Assembly (NCBI RefSeq): GCF_000236905.1
Contig: NC_016524.1
Span: forward strand, 248,001-312,000
Source of the DNA: Tetrapisispora phaffii CBS 4417
Taxonomy: Eukaryota > Ascomycota > Saccharomycetes > Saccharomycetales > Saccharomycetaceae
Length of the DNA stretch: 64,000 bases
Reading direction: 5' to 3'
Shown: piece after piece, positions 1 to 10,003 of the stretch
Layout of the letters: each line of letters starts with the position of its first letter
Numbering within the stretch: position 1 is the first letter of the stretch
Translations under genes and position numbers: made by a program
The notes under the pieces: generated by a model
Told to the model about the DNA's origin: nothing
Seen by the model: only the letters and a program-made list of their open reading frames with translations
Database searches by the model: none

Positions 1-2
1 TA

Positions 3-803
3 AAGATGTTCACTGGTAAGGATTCTTCGAATAAAACAGAGCTTAAAACAATATCATCCCCATTCGGATTCAAACATATCTCACACGCGGGGAAGAATAT
101 ATATGAGCAACCAGAATTGGTGGCGCATGAACAAGAAATTACTTCAATTGAACGTCCTGTTTCTCAACAATTAACATCACCAAAACCTGGTCATATGAAA
201 TCATTAAGTAAAGCTTTCGTGACGGAGTCCATCCCATTAAATACTTCAGAAAGCTTTAGTAGGTATTTGAATACTCAGAGACATTCTGGCAATTCTTCGA
301 ATTTTAAGAGAATTTCTAATTCTACACCTGATTCAGAGAGAATTATGTCTATATCTACTATGGGAACATCTGTTTTATCAGATGCTTATAGTACAAAGAC
401 AACTGGTTTAACTTATATTGAGAAACATTATGCTGTGAAGCACATGGCAACCAAATCCGACGTAAGTGAAGTTTCATTAGATTTCTTAAAGAATTATACT
501 TTTCCTTCGGTACTAAAAGAAGAAGAAGGAGGAGGAATTGCCAATACCTACAATGTTGAATTGTTAAATCCAATTTCCTCCGAACAAGAAGATGATCTAA
601 AATTCAAGTTTGAAAAATCATTAAATATATCATCTCCTACTTCTAATAGACAGAGATCAAATTCAGATCCAAACCTATTAGCTACACCGCAGTTAGAGAG
701 TACATGGTTTGAAAAAACATCTAGTCCAAGAAAGTCATTGGATGATGATATTCTTATGTACTACTTAGCTCCTAGCAGTATGGACTCTCCTTTATGCCGT
801 TGA
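3..803 (+). CDS. GIC2: GIC1/GIC2-like Cdc42 effector, 5' end cut by window edge
   Basis: Cdc42 GTPase effector that acts at sites of polarised growth and bud emergence. The visible part carries a CRIB motif about 16-28 residues after the first visible Met (I-S-S-P-x-x-F-x-H-I-S-H), which binds GTP-Cdc42. The rest is Ser/Thr-rich and low in structure, as in Gic1/Gic2. In those proteins roughly a hundred or more residues precede the CRIB. Here the frame is still open at the window edge, so the N-terminus is almost certainly missing and the ATG at 6 is probably internal. The next genes (PMT7, YDR306C-like, FYV4, MED6) match the surroundings of both YDR309C (GIC2) and YHR061C (GIC1), so the sequence cannot say which ohnolog this is. 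It ends convergent to the PMT7-like gene. Confidence 0.85.
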   Translation, partial: KMFTGKDSSNKTELKTISSPFGFKHISHAGKNIYEQPELVAHEQEITSIERPVSQQLTSPKPGHMKSLSKAFVTESIPLNTSESFSRYLNTQRHSGNSSNFKRISNSTPDSERIMSISTMGTSVLSDAYSTKTTGLTYIEKHYAVKHMATKSDVSEVSLDFLKNYTFPSVLKEEEGGGIANTYNVELLNPISSEQEDDLKFKFEKSLNISSPTSNRQRSNSDPNLLATPQLESTWFEKTSSPRKSLDDDILMYYLAPSSMDSPLCR

Positions 804-1303
804 TTTAAATCATAATTATCAATTATGTTTGACAATGGTATACTAACATTATTACAGTTTCAATTATTCCCAACTAATTATCATTCGTTTTCTTTTTTGC
901 ATTTTAAAGGATATTCCCATGGCACAATATTGTTAATGTAAAGGTTATTTGTTACAATAACCTTCAGTGTCATGATCAGTGTTACTCAAATTTCATTCTG
1001 ATTTAACAAGTTTGCCTTATCCTCAGTTTTCTCTCAAATAACTCATTTTACTTAAACATTTTATGTTGATATAACAAAAATAGTTTAATCATTCAATCGT
1101 TTAGCATTTTTATAAAATAATTATTGTAAATTTAATACAATTAAAGTTCTAATAACATTTATTTTCGTCAGCGTAAACTTTGATATTTCTTGGCAATCGG
1201 AGCTCTTTGACATTTATTCAAAATATAAAATATATGATTAGTATGTATGGCTTTTTCTCTGATTTAATGATTACTTACATATATTATGTAGTAGATATTC
1301 TGC
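804..1303. other. Convergent intergenic region GIC / PMT7-like
   Basis: About 500 bases between two converging genes. It is AT-rich and should hold both 3' ends and poly(A) signals. SRB7 (YDR308C) and VMA22 (YHR060W), which lie here in S. cerevisiae, are absent, and no remnant of either was recognised. A TACTAAC string at 841 followed by an AG has no plausible 5' splice site paired with it. Confidence 0.6.
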
Positions 1304-3319
1304 TCAGTAGTTACTAAAATATATGTATATATGGGAAACACAGTAAATAACTGAGAAAAAGAGTGTGAGACGATTCCACCTGTAAAGATCATTTAGAAGA
1401 ACAACGAATAATAACACCCCAAAGTAAAAGCTATGGAAGTATTGAATTATGTGTAGGTTATCATGAGCTGCTTTAAAAAATGGAGCAAAATGCAGTAACC
1501 ATCCCATTAGAAGTTCGATTTTGAAACTAAAAGAAAAGTCGGGCATAATATCGATGTTAGAAGTAGTTATCATCCATGGATTCCAAGACAATACATTTTT
1601 TGTCAAAATACCGATAAATATTATGATTGCTACAATAGAACTCAACCAAATTTGATCAGAAATACCTAAATCAGTAAATGTAAATGGCCAAAATGCTACA
1701 TGTGCAGTTTCCCCTATTTTAATATTTTTGATATAAGAATTATATCTCAAATCAGTTTTAATTAGGTCAATCATTAATGAAATTTTGTTAACAAGTACAT
1801 TGGTTTTTTCATTACCTTTGTAAACAATCGCATCTTTATAATTTTTAACTCTGTAATTGACATAACTGATTTGGAAGAATGTCTTGATTTGATTTGGTGG
1901 ATCAATACATAGGACTTCTTGATTATCTAACCCCCAAGAAGGTAATCTGACTTCATGACCAATCACAGCACAATGATGTCCTACGTTAAACAGTTGGATT
2001 ATCGAACTAGGGATTGAGATGGACTGTTTTTCATTCATACCTAGAACTTGTAGCTTCCATAATTCATCAGTATCTCCAGTATAATCCTGATCACCAGTGC
2101 ATGATATTTCAGAGGTATAGTCTTCTTCACTAACAGGTGGTTTTGCAGTAGAACCTCTTAGTAGTTTTCCAGTTACACGATGTCTTAATCTGATAAGGTC
2201 TTGGTTTGCAACTGCAACAGATCTATTGACAAAATCAAAATTAGCAAATTGATGCTCTACAATCCATTCGTTATTTGGATCATTTTCTTGATCAGATAAC
2301 GAGACTAATTGTTCTTGAGAACCAGATGGGTAATTTATCTCATCTGAATGTAGATATCCAGCAAGGGATTCGACGTGGCGCATTTTTATAATTGATCCAT
2401 AATAAAATTTATCTGTGAAATTTAGCCCTCCTCTCAAGTGAGCTTGGAAATCGATAGGTAGATATTGAGAAACAGCAATATCATCATGTTTGAAGTTCTC
2501 GATTGATGCTATTATATTTACTGCAAATATAATTATTGGTGCAACTACAAAGAAAAAAGTTTGTATTGATGCAACCTTCAAAATCAGTTTTCCAGATAAA
2601 TTTATGTCACTTATTAAATTCCAAAGCTCATTCAACGATACTATTATTATCCATGTATACGTCGCAAAGGAAATATGTTTTGAAGAAATTGATAAACCCA
2701 ATGATATGGAGACCATTAGTATATTTATAAACCAAGCCTTTGTCAATGGTGTGTAAATTTTTAAACTTCTCCAGGAATATACTGCTACGGTAGTTAAAAA
2801 CCAATTTAATGGTAGTTCAGTAACAATTAGTGAATGTGTCTGAAATATTTGTACTGATGAGATAGCGACTGTTGCCAGAACTGCAATTAAAGTAGAGACA
2901 CACACTCTTCTCAAGAGTAGATATGACATACCCAAAAAAAGTGAAACTAACACTAAGGTAACTTTCCTCAACAGTATCACCTCATTAGGGAATAACGAGT
3001 AAAAGTATATTGGAAATGAAGAACTTGAATTTAGATACACAATCTGTTCTCTATATTTATTTAGCAAAGTAATAAACTCTTGTTCAGATGCAGTAGTATT
3101 CAAAGTTTCAATGTTATTGTTAAATAACATATAATAATAATAATAACCGATTATTATCAAAGAGATCAGGATATCAAAGGTATTAAGATGACCAAAATGT
3201 AATAAACTTAAATAATTGTATTTTTTATATGGTCTGTATGGACCAATACCTTCGATGTTTATATTTCTACTAATCTTATCCTTTTCTAATGTGTCTGCAA
3301 CTTCAACCATTGATGACAT
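1304..3319 (-). CDS. PMT7: PMT7-like protein O-mannosyltransferase family member (GT39), probably not a standard enzyme
   Basis: 671-residue multi-membrane protein of the Pmt family. It has a first membrane segment near residues 47-66, a cluster of hydrophobic segments to about residue 290, a MIR-type luminal domain at about 300-480, and further membrane segments to the C-terminus. Canonical Pmt enzymes transfer mannose from dolichol-phosphate-mannose to Ser/Thr in the ER and carry an Asp-Glu pair and a D-V-H-P-P-type motif in the first luminal loop. Here that loop (about residues 67-110) reads Asn/Ser/Thr-rich with S-E-Q-E, and neither motif is visible. Length (about 662 in S. cerevisiae YDR307W) and its position between GIC and the F-box gene fit PMT7. 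Activity as a mannosyltransferase is doubtful. The start is the first of two close ATGs. Confidence 0.85.
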   Translation of the reverse strand: MSSMVEVADTLEKDKISRNINIEGIGPYRPYKKYNYLSLLHFGHLNTFDILISLIIIGYYYYYMLFNNNIETLNTTASEQEFITLLNKYREQIVYLNSSSSFPIYFYSLFPNEVILLRKVTLVLVSLFLGMSYLLLRRVCVSTLIAVLATVAISSVQIFQTHSLIVTELPLNWFLTTVAVYSWRSLKIYTPLTKAWFINILMVSISLGLSISSKHISFATYTWIIIVSLNELWNLISDINLSGKLILKVASIQTFFFVVAPIIIFAVNIIASIENFKHDDIAVSQYLPIDFQAHLRGGLNFTDKFYYGSIIKMRHVESLAGYLHSDEINYPSGSQEQLVSLSDQENDPNNEWIVEHQFANFDFVNRSVAVANQDLIRLRHRVTGKLLRGSTAKPPVSEEDYTSEISCTGDQDYTGDTDELWKLQVLGMNEKQSISIPSSIIQLFNVGHHCAVIGHEVRLPSWGLDNQEVLCIDPPNQIKTFFQISYVNYRVKNYKDAIVYKGNEKTNVLVNKISLMIDLIKTDLRYNSYIKNIKIGETAHVAFWPFTFTDLGISDQIWLSSIVAIIIFIGILTKNVLSWNPWMITTSNIDIMPDFSFSFKIELLMGWLLHFAPFFKAAHDNLHIIQYFHSFYFGVLLFVVLLNDLYRWNRLTLFFSVIYCVSHIYIYFSNY

Positions 3320-3934
3320 TGATTATGTATTTAAATTCAATGGAACCTGTTTGGATTCAAATCAATTGTACTTGATAAAATGCCAATATTTCAATTATAC
3401 TGTCACAATTATATACAACCTAGTAGATACAATTTGATATGGTACATGATATTATCTTCCTTTTAATTATAGATAAATTCAATTGCCATTTTAGATATAT
3501 TTTTAATTTTGCACTACAGTGTGATATTGATTTTTTTATGCAGCTTGAAATATTAACTAAGATGCTTAAAAATATGTGAGTTATTTAAAGAGTTAATTGT
3601 TGATAACTGATGAATATATTTTGAAATGACTATAAAACTCATATATCCTTCTTCTGAAGAACCTATTATAGTAGATACGATAAGGTTTTGTTTGTCTAGG
3701 AACTTAATGTCGTTACTGCATTCCAGAATATAGTCAATCTGCTACCATTAGCATATTTAGCATATAGACCAAAACCACAGCGAAGTTCTAAGTTATTATA
3801 GATATTTAACTGTTTACGGAGCTATTTACATATAATTTATTCCATATTTGGTCTGGTATCATTGCTGTTAAGGTGTAAGAGGGGTTGTCTATTTTTTTTA
3901 ATTAAGCTTAAGTATAGATAGAGGTCTTGTAGTT
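3320..3934. promoter_or_regulatory. Divergent promoter region PMT7-like / F-box gene
   Basis: About 615 bases upstream of both divergent genes. AT-rich, with poly(T) just before the F-box gene. No strong factor site or extra ORF was recognised. Confidence 0.5.
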
Positions 3935-5314
3935 ATGGCTAATAAATCTAGACCTAAAAAGGTAAAGGCACCATATAGGAAATATGTTGGTGGTCAAGGT
4001 TTTGTTCGTGTTGTAGAGTTCAGCACTGCAAATGGGAATAGTTATTCCCAAGGTGTGGCATATAGTGAACAAATATCTTCAACTACTTTGGAAGATGAGT
4101 TTTCAGATAATGATTACGATGAAGAGGGAAATATAATAGATTTGTCGAAGAAGAAAAAAGGTAAAGCAACATCTTATAGGAAATCAGAATCTCAAAAAAA
4201 ATTAGCCAATGCCTCAAAAGAAGCCAGTACTTTACTAAAGAATATGGAATTATTGAATATAGAAGCTGAACCGATGGCACTACCGCTGGAGATACAAAAA
4301 ATGGTCATTGATTATTGTGATAAAATAACTATTAACTTTTTATTAGTCTGCAAAATTTGGTATTGGATGTGTTTACCATACATATACGAAACTCCGTTAT
4401 TAACAAGTAAAAATTTTAATAAATTTGTTGATACTTTAGTGCTTAAAAAGAAGAGAAAGTTTGGTGATTATGTAAAATCACTTAACCTATCTACTATTAT
4501 GCAAAGTGGTAAAAATTCATTTGTTTCAAAAATGCTTCGACGTTGTTCTTCTAATTTAGAAATATTTACAGCACCACAAACAAGTTTCGGTTATGCTCCT
4601 TTAATATCATTAAAATCATGTCATAAATTAAAATATTTAGATTTAGGATTAGTTTCAGAGACCGTTAAACTAAAGGATCTATTCTCTGCTATAAGTAGTT
4701 TCAAAGAGTTGACACATTTATCTTTTCCGAGAAGTTCCATAGACTGTGAAGGTTTTGAAGATTTCCAGTGGCCATCAAATTTGAAATACGTTAAATTGAG
4801 TGGTGGTGTTACCAATGAATTTGTTAGAGGCACTCAATGGCCCAGGACTATCACTACGTTAGAATTTTCTTTTTGTCCGAGAGTCGATGAGCACGCAATC
4901 TATACCGTTTTAGCACAAATTGGAGATAATTTGAAACATCTTCTGTTTCATTATCCTATGCCTGCATTAAATGAAAATTCACTTGATTATGTGTTCCGAT
5001 ATTGCTCAAACTTGATATCAATTCAGCTAATGGTAGATTATTGTTCCAAATGGGCATTTGCAGAATATATGTTAACTCCGTTGATATACCAAAGACCTTT
5101 AAAAACAATATATTTGGAATGTAGTGGCTCTTTAGGTATGGCATCTAAGATCCATCCTGATGATTTAACCATAGCAATCATGGAATCGAGACTTCCTTGT
5201 TTGAAAAACATTTCAGTGTCATCCAGATTAGGGTGGAATATGCGTAGTGAGGACGTGGAAGATCTTGTCTCTGTTCTTGAAGATCAAGATGGTGGTCTAT
5301 ATCTAAATTATTAA
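3935..5314 (+). CDS. YDR306C: F-box/LRR protein, YDR306C ortholog
   Basis: 459-residue protein with a basic N-terminal tail, a Lys-rich stretch near residues 70-85, an F-box at about 115-165 (P-L-E-I-Q then a hydrophobic and Trp-containing core), and a C-terminal half of Leu-rich repeat-like units. F-box proteins dock on Skp1 and offer substrates to SCF ubiquitin ligases; the substrate of the S. cerevisiae counterpart is not known to me. Length is close to YDR306C (about 478), and the divergent PMT7-like neighbour matches the S. cerevisiae order. The ATG at 3935 opens a conserved-looking basic start and no earlier in-frame ATG is visible. Confidence 0.85.
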   Translation: MANKSRPKKVKAPYRKYVGGQGFVRVVEFSTANGNSYSQGVAYSEQISSTTLEDEFSDNDYDEEGNIIDLSKKKKGKATSYRKSESQKKLANASKEASTLLKNMELLNIEAEPMALPLEIQKMVIDYCDKITINFLLVCKIWYWMCLPYIYETPLLTSKNFNKFVDTLVLKKKRKFGDYVKSLNLSTIMQSGKNSFVSKMLRRCSSNLEIFTAPQTSFGYAPLISLKSCHKLKYLDLGLVSETVKLKDLFSAISSFKELTHLSFPRSSIDCEGFEDFQWPSNLKYVKLSGGVTNEFVRGTQWPRTITTLEFSFCPRVDEHAIYTVLAQIGDNLKHLLFHYPMPALNENSLDYVFRYCSNLISIQLMVDYCSKWAFAEYMLTPLIYQRPLKTIYLECSGSLGMASKIHPDDLTIAIMESRLPCLKNISVSSRLGWNMRSEDVEDLVSVLEDQDGGLYLNY

Positions 5315-5550
5315 TGACCAGAACTGAAAAAGTTACTACTTGACGTTGTAGTTTGATGCATTTCATAGCACGTTAGCATTATATACATATAATTATTAGT
5401 AAACAGATCAATAAGATGAATTCAAAAGTTCTGTTTTGTAATTTATTATCAATCAAGCAAAAAAAATATTCAAAATACGAAATTAGTGTTATTCTTATTT
5501 ATTTACATGTATATATATAAAGTTCATTGAACTTTATTTACGTTGGTTTC

Positions 5551-5925
5551 TTATTTATTTCTTTGTTCAGCCTGATACTTAGCGATGTTTTCTTTCCTGT
5601 GCCTTTCACCACCAAAAAATGATTTTTTACCTTTTTTATTTCTTTTATCTCTTGACCATTCTTCATTCTCTCTAACTGTTACTAAAATATATTTACGTTG
5701 TTGTACAGAGACACCTTTTTCCTTTAACATACGAGAATCCCAACTGACCAAATTTTCCCAGTTATTTTCGTACGTATCAGCCAATTCATGGCAACCTCTG
5801 CCAATAATAGTTAAAAATGTTTTAACGTCAGGTATGGATTGTGTTGGCTTAAGTGATACCATTTGTGCAACTTTTATCGAATTGAGAATAGGTGTACCAA
5901 TTGAAAAAAATCTGCGTGAACTCAT
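5551..5925 (-). CDS. FYV4: Mitochondrial small ribosomal subunit protein mS41 (FYV4), IGR motif
   Basis: 124-residue basic protein. It starts with an Arg/Ser/Phe-rich mitochondrial targeting-like stretch (first ~15 residues), has the diagnostic I-G-R motif within F-L-T-I-I-G-R-G at about 37-44, then an aromatic segment and a very basic tail containing K-K-S-F-F-G-G-E-R. This is the pattern of FYV4 (YHR059W, about 130 residues), a component of the mitochondrial ribosome. The opposite-strand reading frame over the same bases is a shadow. It lies divergent to MED6, exactly as YHR059W/YHR058C in S. cerevisiae. Confidence 0.85.
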   Translation of the reverse strand: MSSRRFFSIGTPILNSIKVAQMVSLKPTQSIPDVKTFLTIIGRGCHELADTYENNWENLVSWDSRMLKEKGVSVQQRKYILVTVRENEEWSRDKRNKKGKKSFFGGERHRKENIAKYQAEQRNK

Positions 5926-6301
5926 TCTTACTCTTGCTGTAGTGTTAATAGGTTAAAAGATTGTTATTAAAAAACACTAATTTCTGTATGTATATCTGCT
6001 GCAGCTTATAATGTAACGGTTCAGTAAAGCAGAATCAAGTAAAGACAATTACCATTCAATGCATTTACCTTATTTGATAAATTGATTTGAAAATATCACA
6101 TAATTTTTCATTTTCAGATTTTTATGTAGTTGTGGCCCTTGTGAAAAGAGGATGAAATATTAGAATATTAAGTACTACAAGATACATTCTATTTGGTTAT
6201 ATATATGAACAGAAACAAGTAACGAAGGGTTCGATTCTATAGACACGATTGAATAAGTGTATTTAGTTTCGAAGTTGGAACAAGGGTAAAAAACTTTCAA
6301 T
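5926..6301. promoter_or_regulatory. Divergent promoter FYV4 / MED6
   Basis: 376 bases serving both genes. A TATATATA-like stretch lies near 6199. The string GGTTCGATTCT near 6229 looks like a tRNA B box, but no A box or cloverleaf surrounds it. Confidence 0.5.
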
Positions 6302-7288
6302 ATGGACACACCATTAGACGAATTGCAATGGAAATCGCCAGAATGGATTCAAGCATTCGGTCTTCATACCGACAATGTGATGGACTATTTCTCAGAATCA
6401 CCTTTCTTCAACAAAGTTTCCAATAATCAAGTGATAAGAATGCAGAAACAGTTTTCACAAGTACCATCTCAACAACCACAACAACAAGTGAATAAGCAGT
6501 GTGGATCTGACAATGACAACAATACAGGTGAGCTAGAAAGTGGTGATGCTAAGGATGGTGCTGGGGGTCAGTCCCAAATGCAGTCACAGTTGGACATTTT
6601 TAAATCATCGCTTGATGACCGTTCGACAGATCAAGAATTCGAACACGTTGGGCCTAGCCGTAGAGAGATTCTTCTAAAGTACCCTTCCCAAGCAATGATG
6701 GAAAGAGAACTTTCCAAAATGACCGGCCTAGAGTACGTATTAGCATACGTAAGAGAACCAGATCTATGGATCATCAAGAAACAAAACCGTATCAGTGCCG
6801 AGACGACACAGACACTACAAGCATACTACATCATTGGTGCAAACGTCTACCAGTCACCTAGTGCATTCAACATCATTCAGAGCAGACTCCTGTCCGCAAG
6901 TTATCACATATCATCCATGCTAGAGAATCTCCATAAAGTGACGATGTTTGAGCCTTCCCAAGGTGTTCAAATCAGACCCACATATGAAAATGCAACCGGC
7001 AACACGAATACAAATTCAAATACTAACCCTAATGGCATTCTCAGGACCAACGCACCCGCCACCTCAGCCATCGCAGGCAATACTGCACCTCCAACTAACA
7101 GCATCAACAGCGTTGCCAGTACAAACATCAACACATCTTCAAAGACAATGGCCATCAACACTGCCAACACTGCCAACACCGCAATGGGCACTACTCGCTA
7201 TGACCCGAACCAACGGGAACTCCTACCAAAAGAGATGATGGACACTTTGCTGGCCATCAGCATTAAGTCCACCCCAGAGTATATATAA
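6302..7288 (+). CDS. MED6: Mediator head subunit MED6
   Basis: 328 residues. The N-terminal MED6 domain (about 5-215) includes D-E-L-Q-W-K-S-P-E-W-I at the start and the conserved Y-V-L-A-Y-V-R-E-P-D-L-W-I-I-K-K-Q at about 145-161. MED6 is part of the Mediator head module and helps join Mediator to RNA polymerase II. A Gln/Asn linker interrupts the domain (about 55-75), and an Asn/Thr/Ala-rich segment (about 225-300) makes the protein longer than the 295 residues of S. cerevisiae Med6. The C-terminal end around P-K-E-M-M-D-T-L-L is again helical and probably conserved. Divergent from FYV4, as in S. cerevisiae. Confidence 0.93.
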   Translation: MDTPLDELQWKSPEWIQAFGLHTDNVMDYFSESPFFNKVSNNQVIRMQKQFSQVPSQQPQQQVNKQCGSDNDNNTGELESGDAKDGAGGQSQMQSQLDIFKSSLDDRSTDQEFEHVGPSRREILLKYPSQAMMERELSKMTGLEYVLAYVREPDLWIIKKQNRISAETTQTLQAYYIIGANVYQSPSAFNIIQSRLLSASYHISSMLENLHKVTMFEPSQGVQIRPTYENATGNTNTNSNTNPNGILRTNAPATSAIAGNTAPPTNSINSVASTNINTSSKTMAINTANTANTAMGTTRYDPNQRELLPKEMMDTLLAISIKSTPEYI

Positions 7289-7677
7289 TCATGAAAACCG
7301 TGTAGAACCATAGACTAAATAAACGCACAATGTGTCATCCACTCCAGGCAGAAACAACTGTCCATACAATCACTGCTTAAATTGAAGAACGGCACACCCA
7401 CACACCACGTACATTAAGGTCACGTGCCTATTTTATCTATCGTCTTTCGTGCAGAATGACACAGCAAACAGGCAATGGTTGTTCCTCATTACCAACAAAT
7501 TGCAATTAACAACTTTTAATGAATGAGACTGTATCAAGAACTGTTGCAAGGATTAAAAGCTGCTTGTCGTTCGTTTAGTATAAGTTGAGTGGATAATGAT
7601 TCTGTTTTGTTGTTTCTGTTTTGGTTGTGGTTGCGGTTGTGGTTTCTTTATCCTTGTTAAGTGAAGTAACGGACAAA
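7289..7677. promoter_or_regulatory. MED6 3' region and CPR5-like promoter, with CACGTG site
   Basis: 389 bases. A CACGTG hexamer at 7421-7426 is a perfect E-box of the Cbf1/Pho4 type. Just upstream of the CPR5-like ATG is a GT-rich stretch; the reading frame extended through it starts at a TTG, so it is not used for the start call. Confidence 0.5.
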
Positions 7678-8301
7678 ATGCAATTATTTAACAGTATCAT
7701 CTCTTTATTTGTTCTATTTACAGTTTTTGTTTTAGGTTCAGAGGAACCTAAGATTACTCATAAAGTGTACTTTGATGTTCAAGCTGGTGATAAACCATTA
7801 GGTCGTATAATAATGGGTCTATATGGTGAAGTTGTTCCAAAGACTGTGGAGAACTTTTATGAATTAACTATATCAGAAGATCCTAAAATGGGTTATATTG
7901 ACTCGATTTTCCATCGTGTTATTCCAAATTTTATGATTCAAGGTGGTGACTTCACTAGCGGTACTGGTGTTGGTGGCAAGTCGATCTTTGGTAACACTTT
8001 TGAAGATGAAAACTTTGACATCAAGCATGACAAACCAGGCAGATTGTCGATGGCAAACAGAGGTCCAAACACAAACGGTTCTCAATTCTTCATCACGACA
8101 GTCAAGACTCCATGGTTAGATGGTCGTCATGTTGTCTTCGGTGAGGTCATTGAAGGCATGGACATTGTCTCACAAATTGAAACTGTCGCTACAAACAGAA
8201 GAGACAGTCCACTAGAGCCAGTTAAGATCGTTGGGAGCGGTGAGATTGAAACTATCCCAGTCGCAGAACAAGAACATGAGGTGGCTCACGATGAGTTATA
8301 A
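7678..8301 (+). CDS. CPR5: ER-resident cyclophilin (CPR5-like) with HDEL retention signal
   Basis: 207-residue peptidyl-prolyl cis-trans isomerase. The first ATG is at 7678 and is followed by a hydrophobic signal peptide (about residues 1-20), the cyclophilin domain (about 25-185), and a C-terminal H-D-E-L that should retain it in the ER lumen. Key active-site features are present: F-H-R-V-I, I-Q-G-G-D, the [14 protein letters not shown] block, and [13 protein letters not shown]5 (YDR304C) of S. cerevisiae also ends in HDEL. It is followed in tandem by a second secretory cyclophilin. Calling the start further upstream would need a non-ATG codon. Confidence 0.93.
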   Translation: MQLFNSIISLFVLFTVFVLGSEEPKITHKVYFDVQAGDKPLGRIIMGLYGEVVPKTVENFYELTISEDPKMGYIDSIFHRVIPNFMIQGGDFTSGTGVGGKSIFGNTFEDENFDIKHDKPGRLSMANRGPNTNGSQFFITTVKTPWLDGRHVVFGEVIEGMDIVSQIETVATNRRDSPLEPVKIVGSGEIETIPVAEQEHEVAHDEL

Positions 8302-8777
8302 GTACATTCTCATTTACTCAAAACTATATAATTATTGAAACACAACACACGCAAGATCTACGTATCTCACATTCAATATGTCTATATAAAAATAACACAT
8401 TTTAATATTATTATATACAGACATACTCTCCATATATACCTATCATCTAGCAACCCAATGCTAGTCGATGGTTACAAATAGACTTGTAGTTTGACTTATA
8501 CTCCTATCAGTGTATCTCTTTTATTAATTTGAGATTCGTATACCCAGCAGTTCCTTTGCGCGTAGGAGGCATTGTCAGACAAGTAGACATTTCTTATTCT
8601 CAACGAACACTTATTTTAAAAAGAACTCCTGAGTGTGTAATGTACAGTTTTCATATAAATTAATTTGTGGAAATCACTGTTGTGGATGAGAATTGTTCAA
8701 CTTGATCGTTTTTAAAGACCTTAGAGAAACAAATCACACGACTTGTCCCGCTAATACAACTACACGCCTTCTAAAAG
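8302..8777. promoter_or_regulatory. Spacer between tandem cyclophilins
   Basis: 476 bases holding the 3' end of the HDEL cyclophilin and the promoter of the second. AT-rich, with TATATA stretches near 8410-8440. No ORF or strong site was recognised. Confidence 0.45.
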
Positions 8778-9362
8778 ATGAGAGTGTTAAATTTTCTACT
8801 AGTTGCACTTACTTCACTAGTGGCTATCTCAATGGCAGCCAAGAGTGTCGATCCAAAGATCACTCATAAAGTATTCTTCGATATTAAACATGCTGACAAG
8901 CACGTTGGGCGTATTGTGATGGGTTTGTACGGTGATGACGTCCCAAAGACTGCCAAGAACTTCTTCCAATTAGCTATCTCCAAGGATCCATCCTTCGGTT
9001 ACATTGACTCAATCTTCCACCGTGTTATCGATGATTTCATGATCCAAGGTGGTGATTTCGAAACCGGCAGAGGTGTTGGAGGAAAATCGATCTACGGCAA
9101 GAAATTCAAAGACGAAAATTTCAAGATCAAACACACAGCCCCTGGTAAATTATCCATGGCCAATGCAGGTCCAGACACTAACGGTTCCCAATTCTTCATC
9201 ACCACAATCAAAACTCCATGGTTAGATGACCATCACGTCGTCTTCGGCGAAGTCATCGAAGGAATGGACATCGTCGACTACATCCAGAAAGTCAAGAAGG
9301 ATGCCAGCGATAGGCCAGTCCAAGACGTCAAGATCGCCGCATGTGGAGAGTACACCAGCTAA
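8778..9362 (+). CDS. CPR2: Secretory cyclophilin without HDEL (CPR2-like)
   Basis: 194-residue cyclophilin with its own signal peptide (hydrophobic residues ~4-20, ending in A-M-A-A) and an intact isomerase domain. It has the same active-site blocks as the upstream copy ([33 protein letters not shown]). It ends in C-G-E-Y-T-S, so there is no ER retention signal. In S. cerevisiae, CPR2 (YHR057C, no HDEL) and CPR5 (YDR304C) are paralogs on the two paired segments; here two such genes sit side by side. This copy looks more codon-optimised than the first. The CPR2 name rests on the missing HDEL and the locus; it could equally be a local duplicate of the CPR5-like gene. Confidence 0.85.
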   Translation: MRVLNFLLVALTSLVAISMAAKSVDPKITHKVFFDIKHADKHVGRIVMGLYGDDVPKTAKNFFQLAISKDPSFGYIDSIFHRVIDDFMIQGGDFETGRGVGGKSIYGKKFKDENFKIKHTAPGKLSMANAGPDTNGSQFFITTIKTPWLDDHHVVFGEVIEGMDIVDYIQKVKKDASDRPVQDVKIAACGEYTS

Positions 9363-10003
9363 ATCAGAGACACACATGTACTTATATACTAACTAACTGT
9401 TATAACTTATCTTTACCTCTACCATCTCCCATAACTCTGCTGCGTCACATCATACTGTACGTTCCAACCACAATTTACCCGCCCCCTCACCTTGCAGTTT
9501 CAGTAATTAAAAAATTTGTTTCTTCAACAACAATAACAATAAGTATACTAACCAACTTAAAATGAAGTTATATATAAATATAAATACTTATTAACTCTTT
9601 AGATTATTTCTTTCTTTATAATGACTATAAGTATAGCTATACAGCGGTTAGCTTATTTAAATATCTGTGAGGTTAGAAGGTTAAGGGTATTTCGAGGTTC
9701 AATTTTCAGTTTTCAACGACTTGGATTTTTGAAAAAGGTTACGCGGTTAATTTTATAAAATAATTTTACGCTGTGTTCTATATAATAGCAGAATATAATA
9801 AGATCCCTCAATATATATTTATAAGAATATATATACATTGGTGCTATAGAGGTTAATTGGTAAGATCGGTGTCAGGTAATTGAGTATCTGTTGTCTACCT
9901 GTGGCTTTTTGTTGTTGTTTTTTTTAGGGTTGCGTGCACGCTGAGTAACAAAATAAATTTATCAAAAGTGTTAAAATTAAATAGGCATCCAGAAGGTGAG
10001 AAG
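9363..10003. promoter_or_regulatory. Intergenic region CPR2-like / RSC3
   Basis: 641 bases. Two TACTAAC strings (9386 area and 9546) resemble intron branch sites, but no exon or good 5' splice site was found to go with them. The RSC3 promoter should lie in the right half, where T-rich and TATATA stretches occur near 9780-9835. Confidence 0.4.

Noticed and set aside
3604..3660. Weak box C/D snoRNA-like pattern (CTGATGA ... CTGA) upstream of the F-box gene
   Set aside because: The first base of the C box does not fit the consensus and no terminal stem closes the element.
5585..5956. 123-codon plus-strand frame opposite FYV4
   Set aside because: The minus-strand frame has the IGR motif, a presequence and correct synteny; the plus frame is its shadow.
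6227..6240. B-box-like GGTTCGATTCT in the MED6 promoter
   Set aside because: No A box at the right distance and no cloverleaf fold around it, so not a tRNA.
9546..9552. TACTAAC branch-site-like strings downstream of the CPR2-like gene
   Set aside because: No exon or convincing 5' splice site upstream, and RSC3 needs no extra exon.
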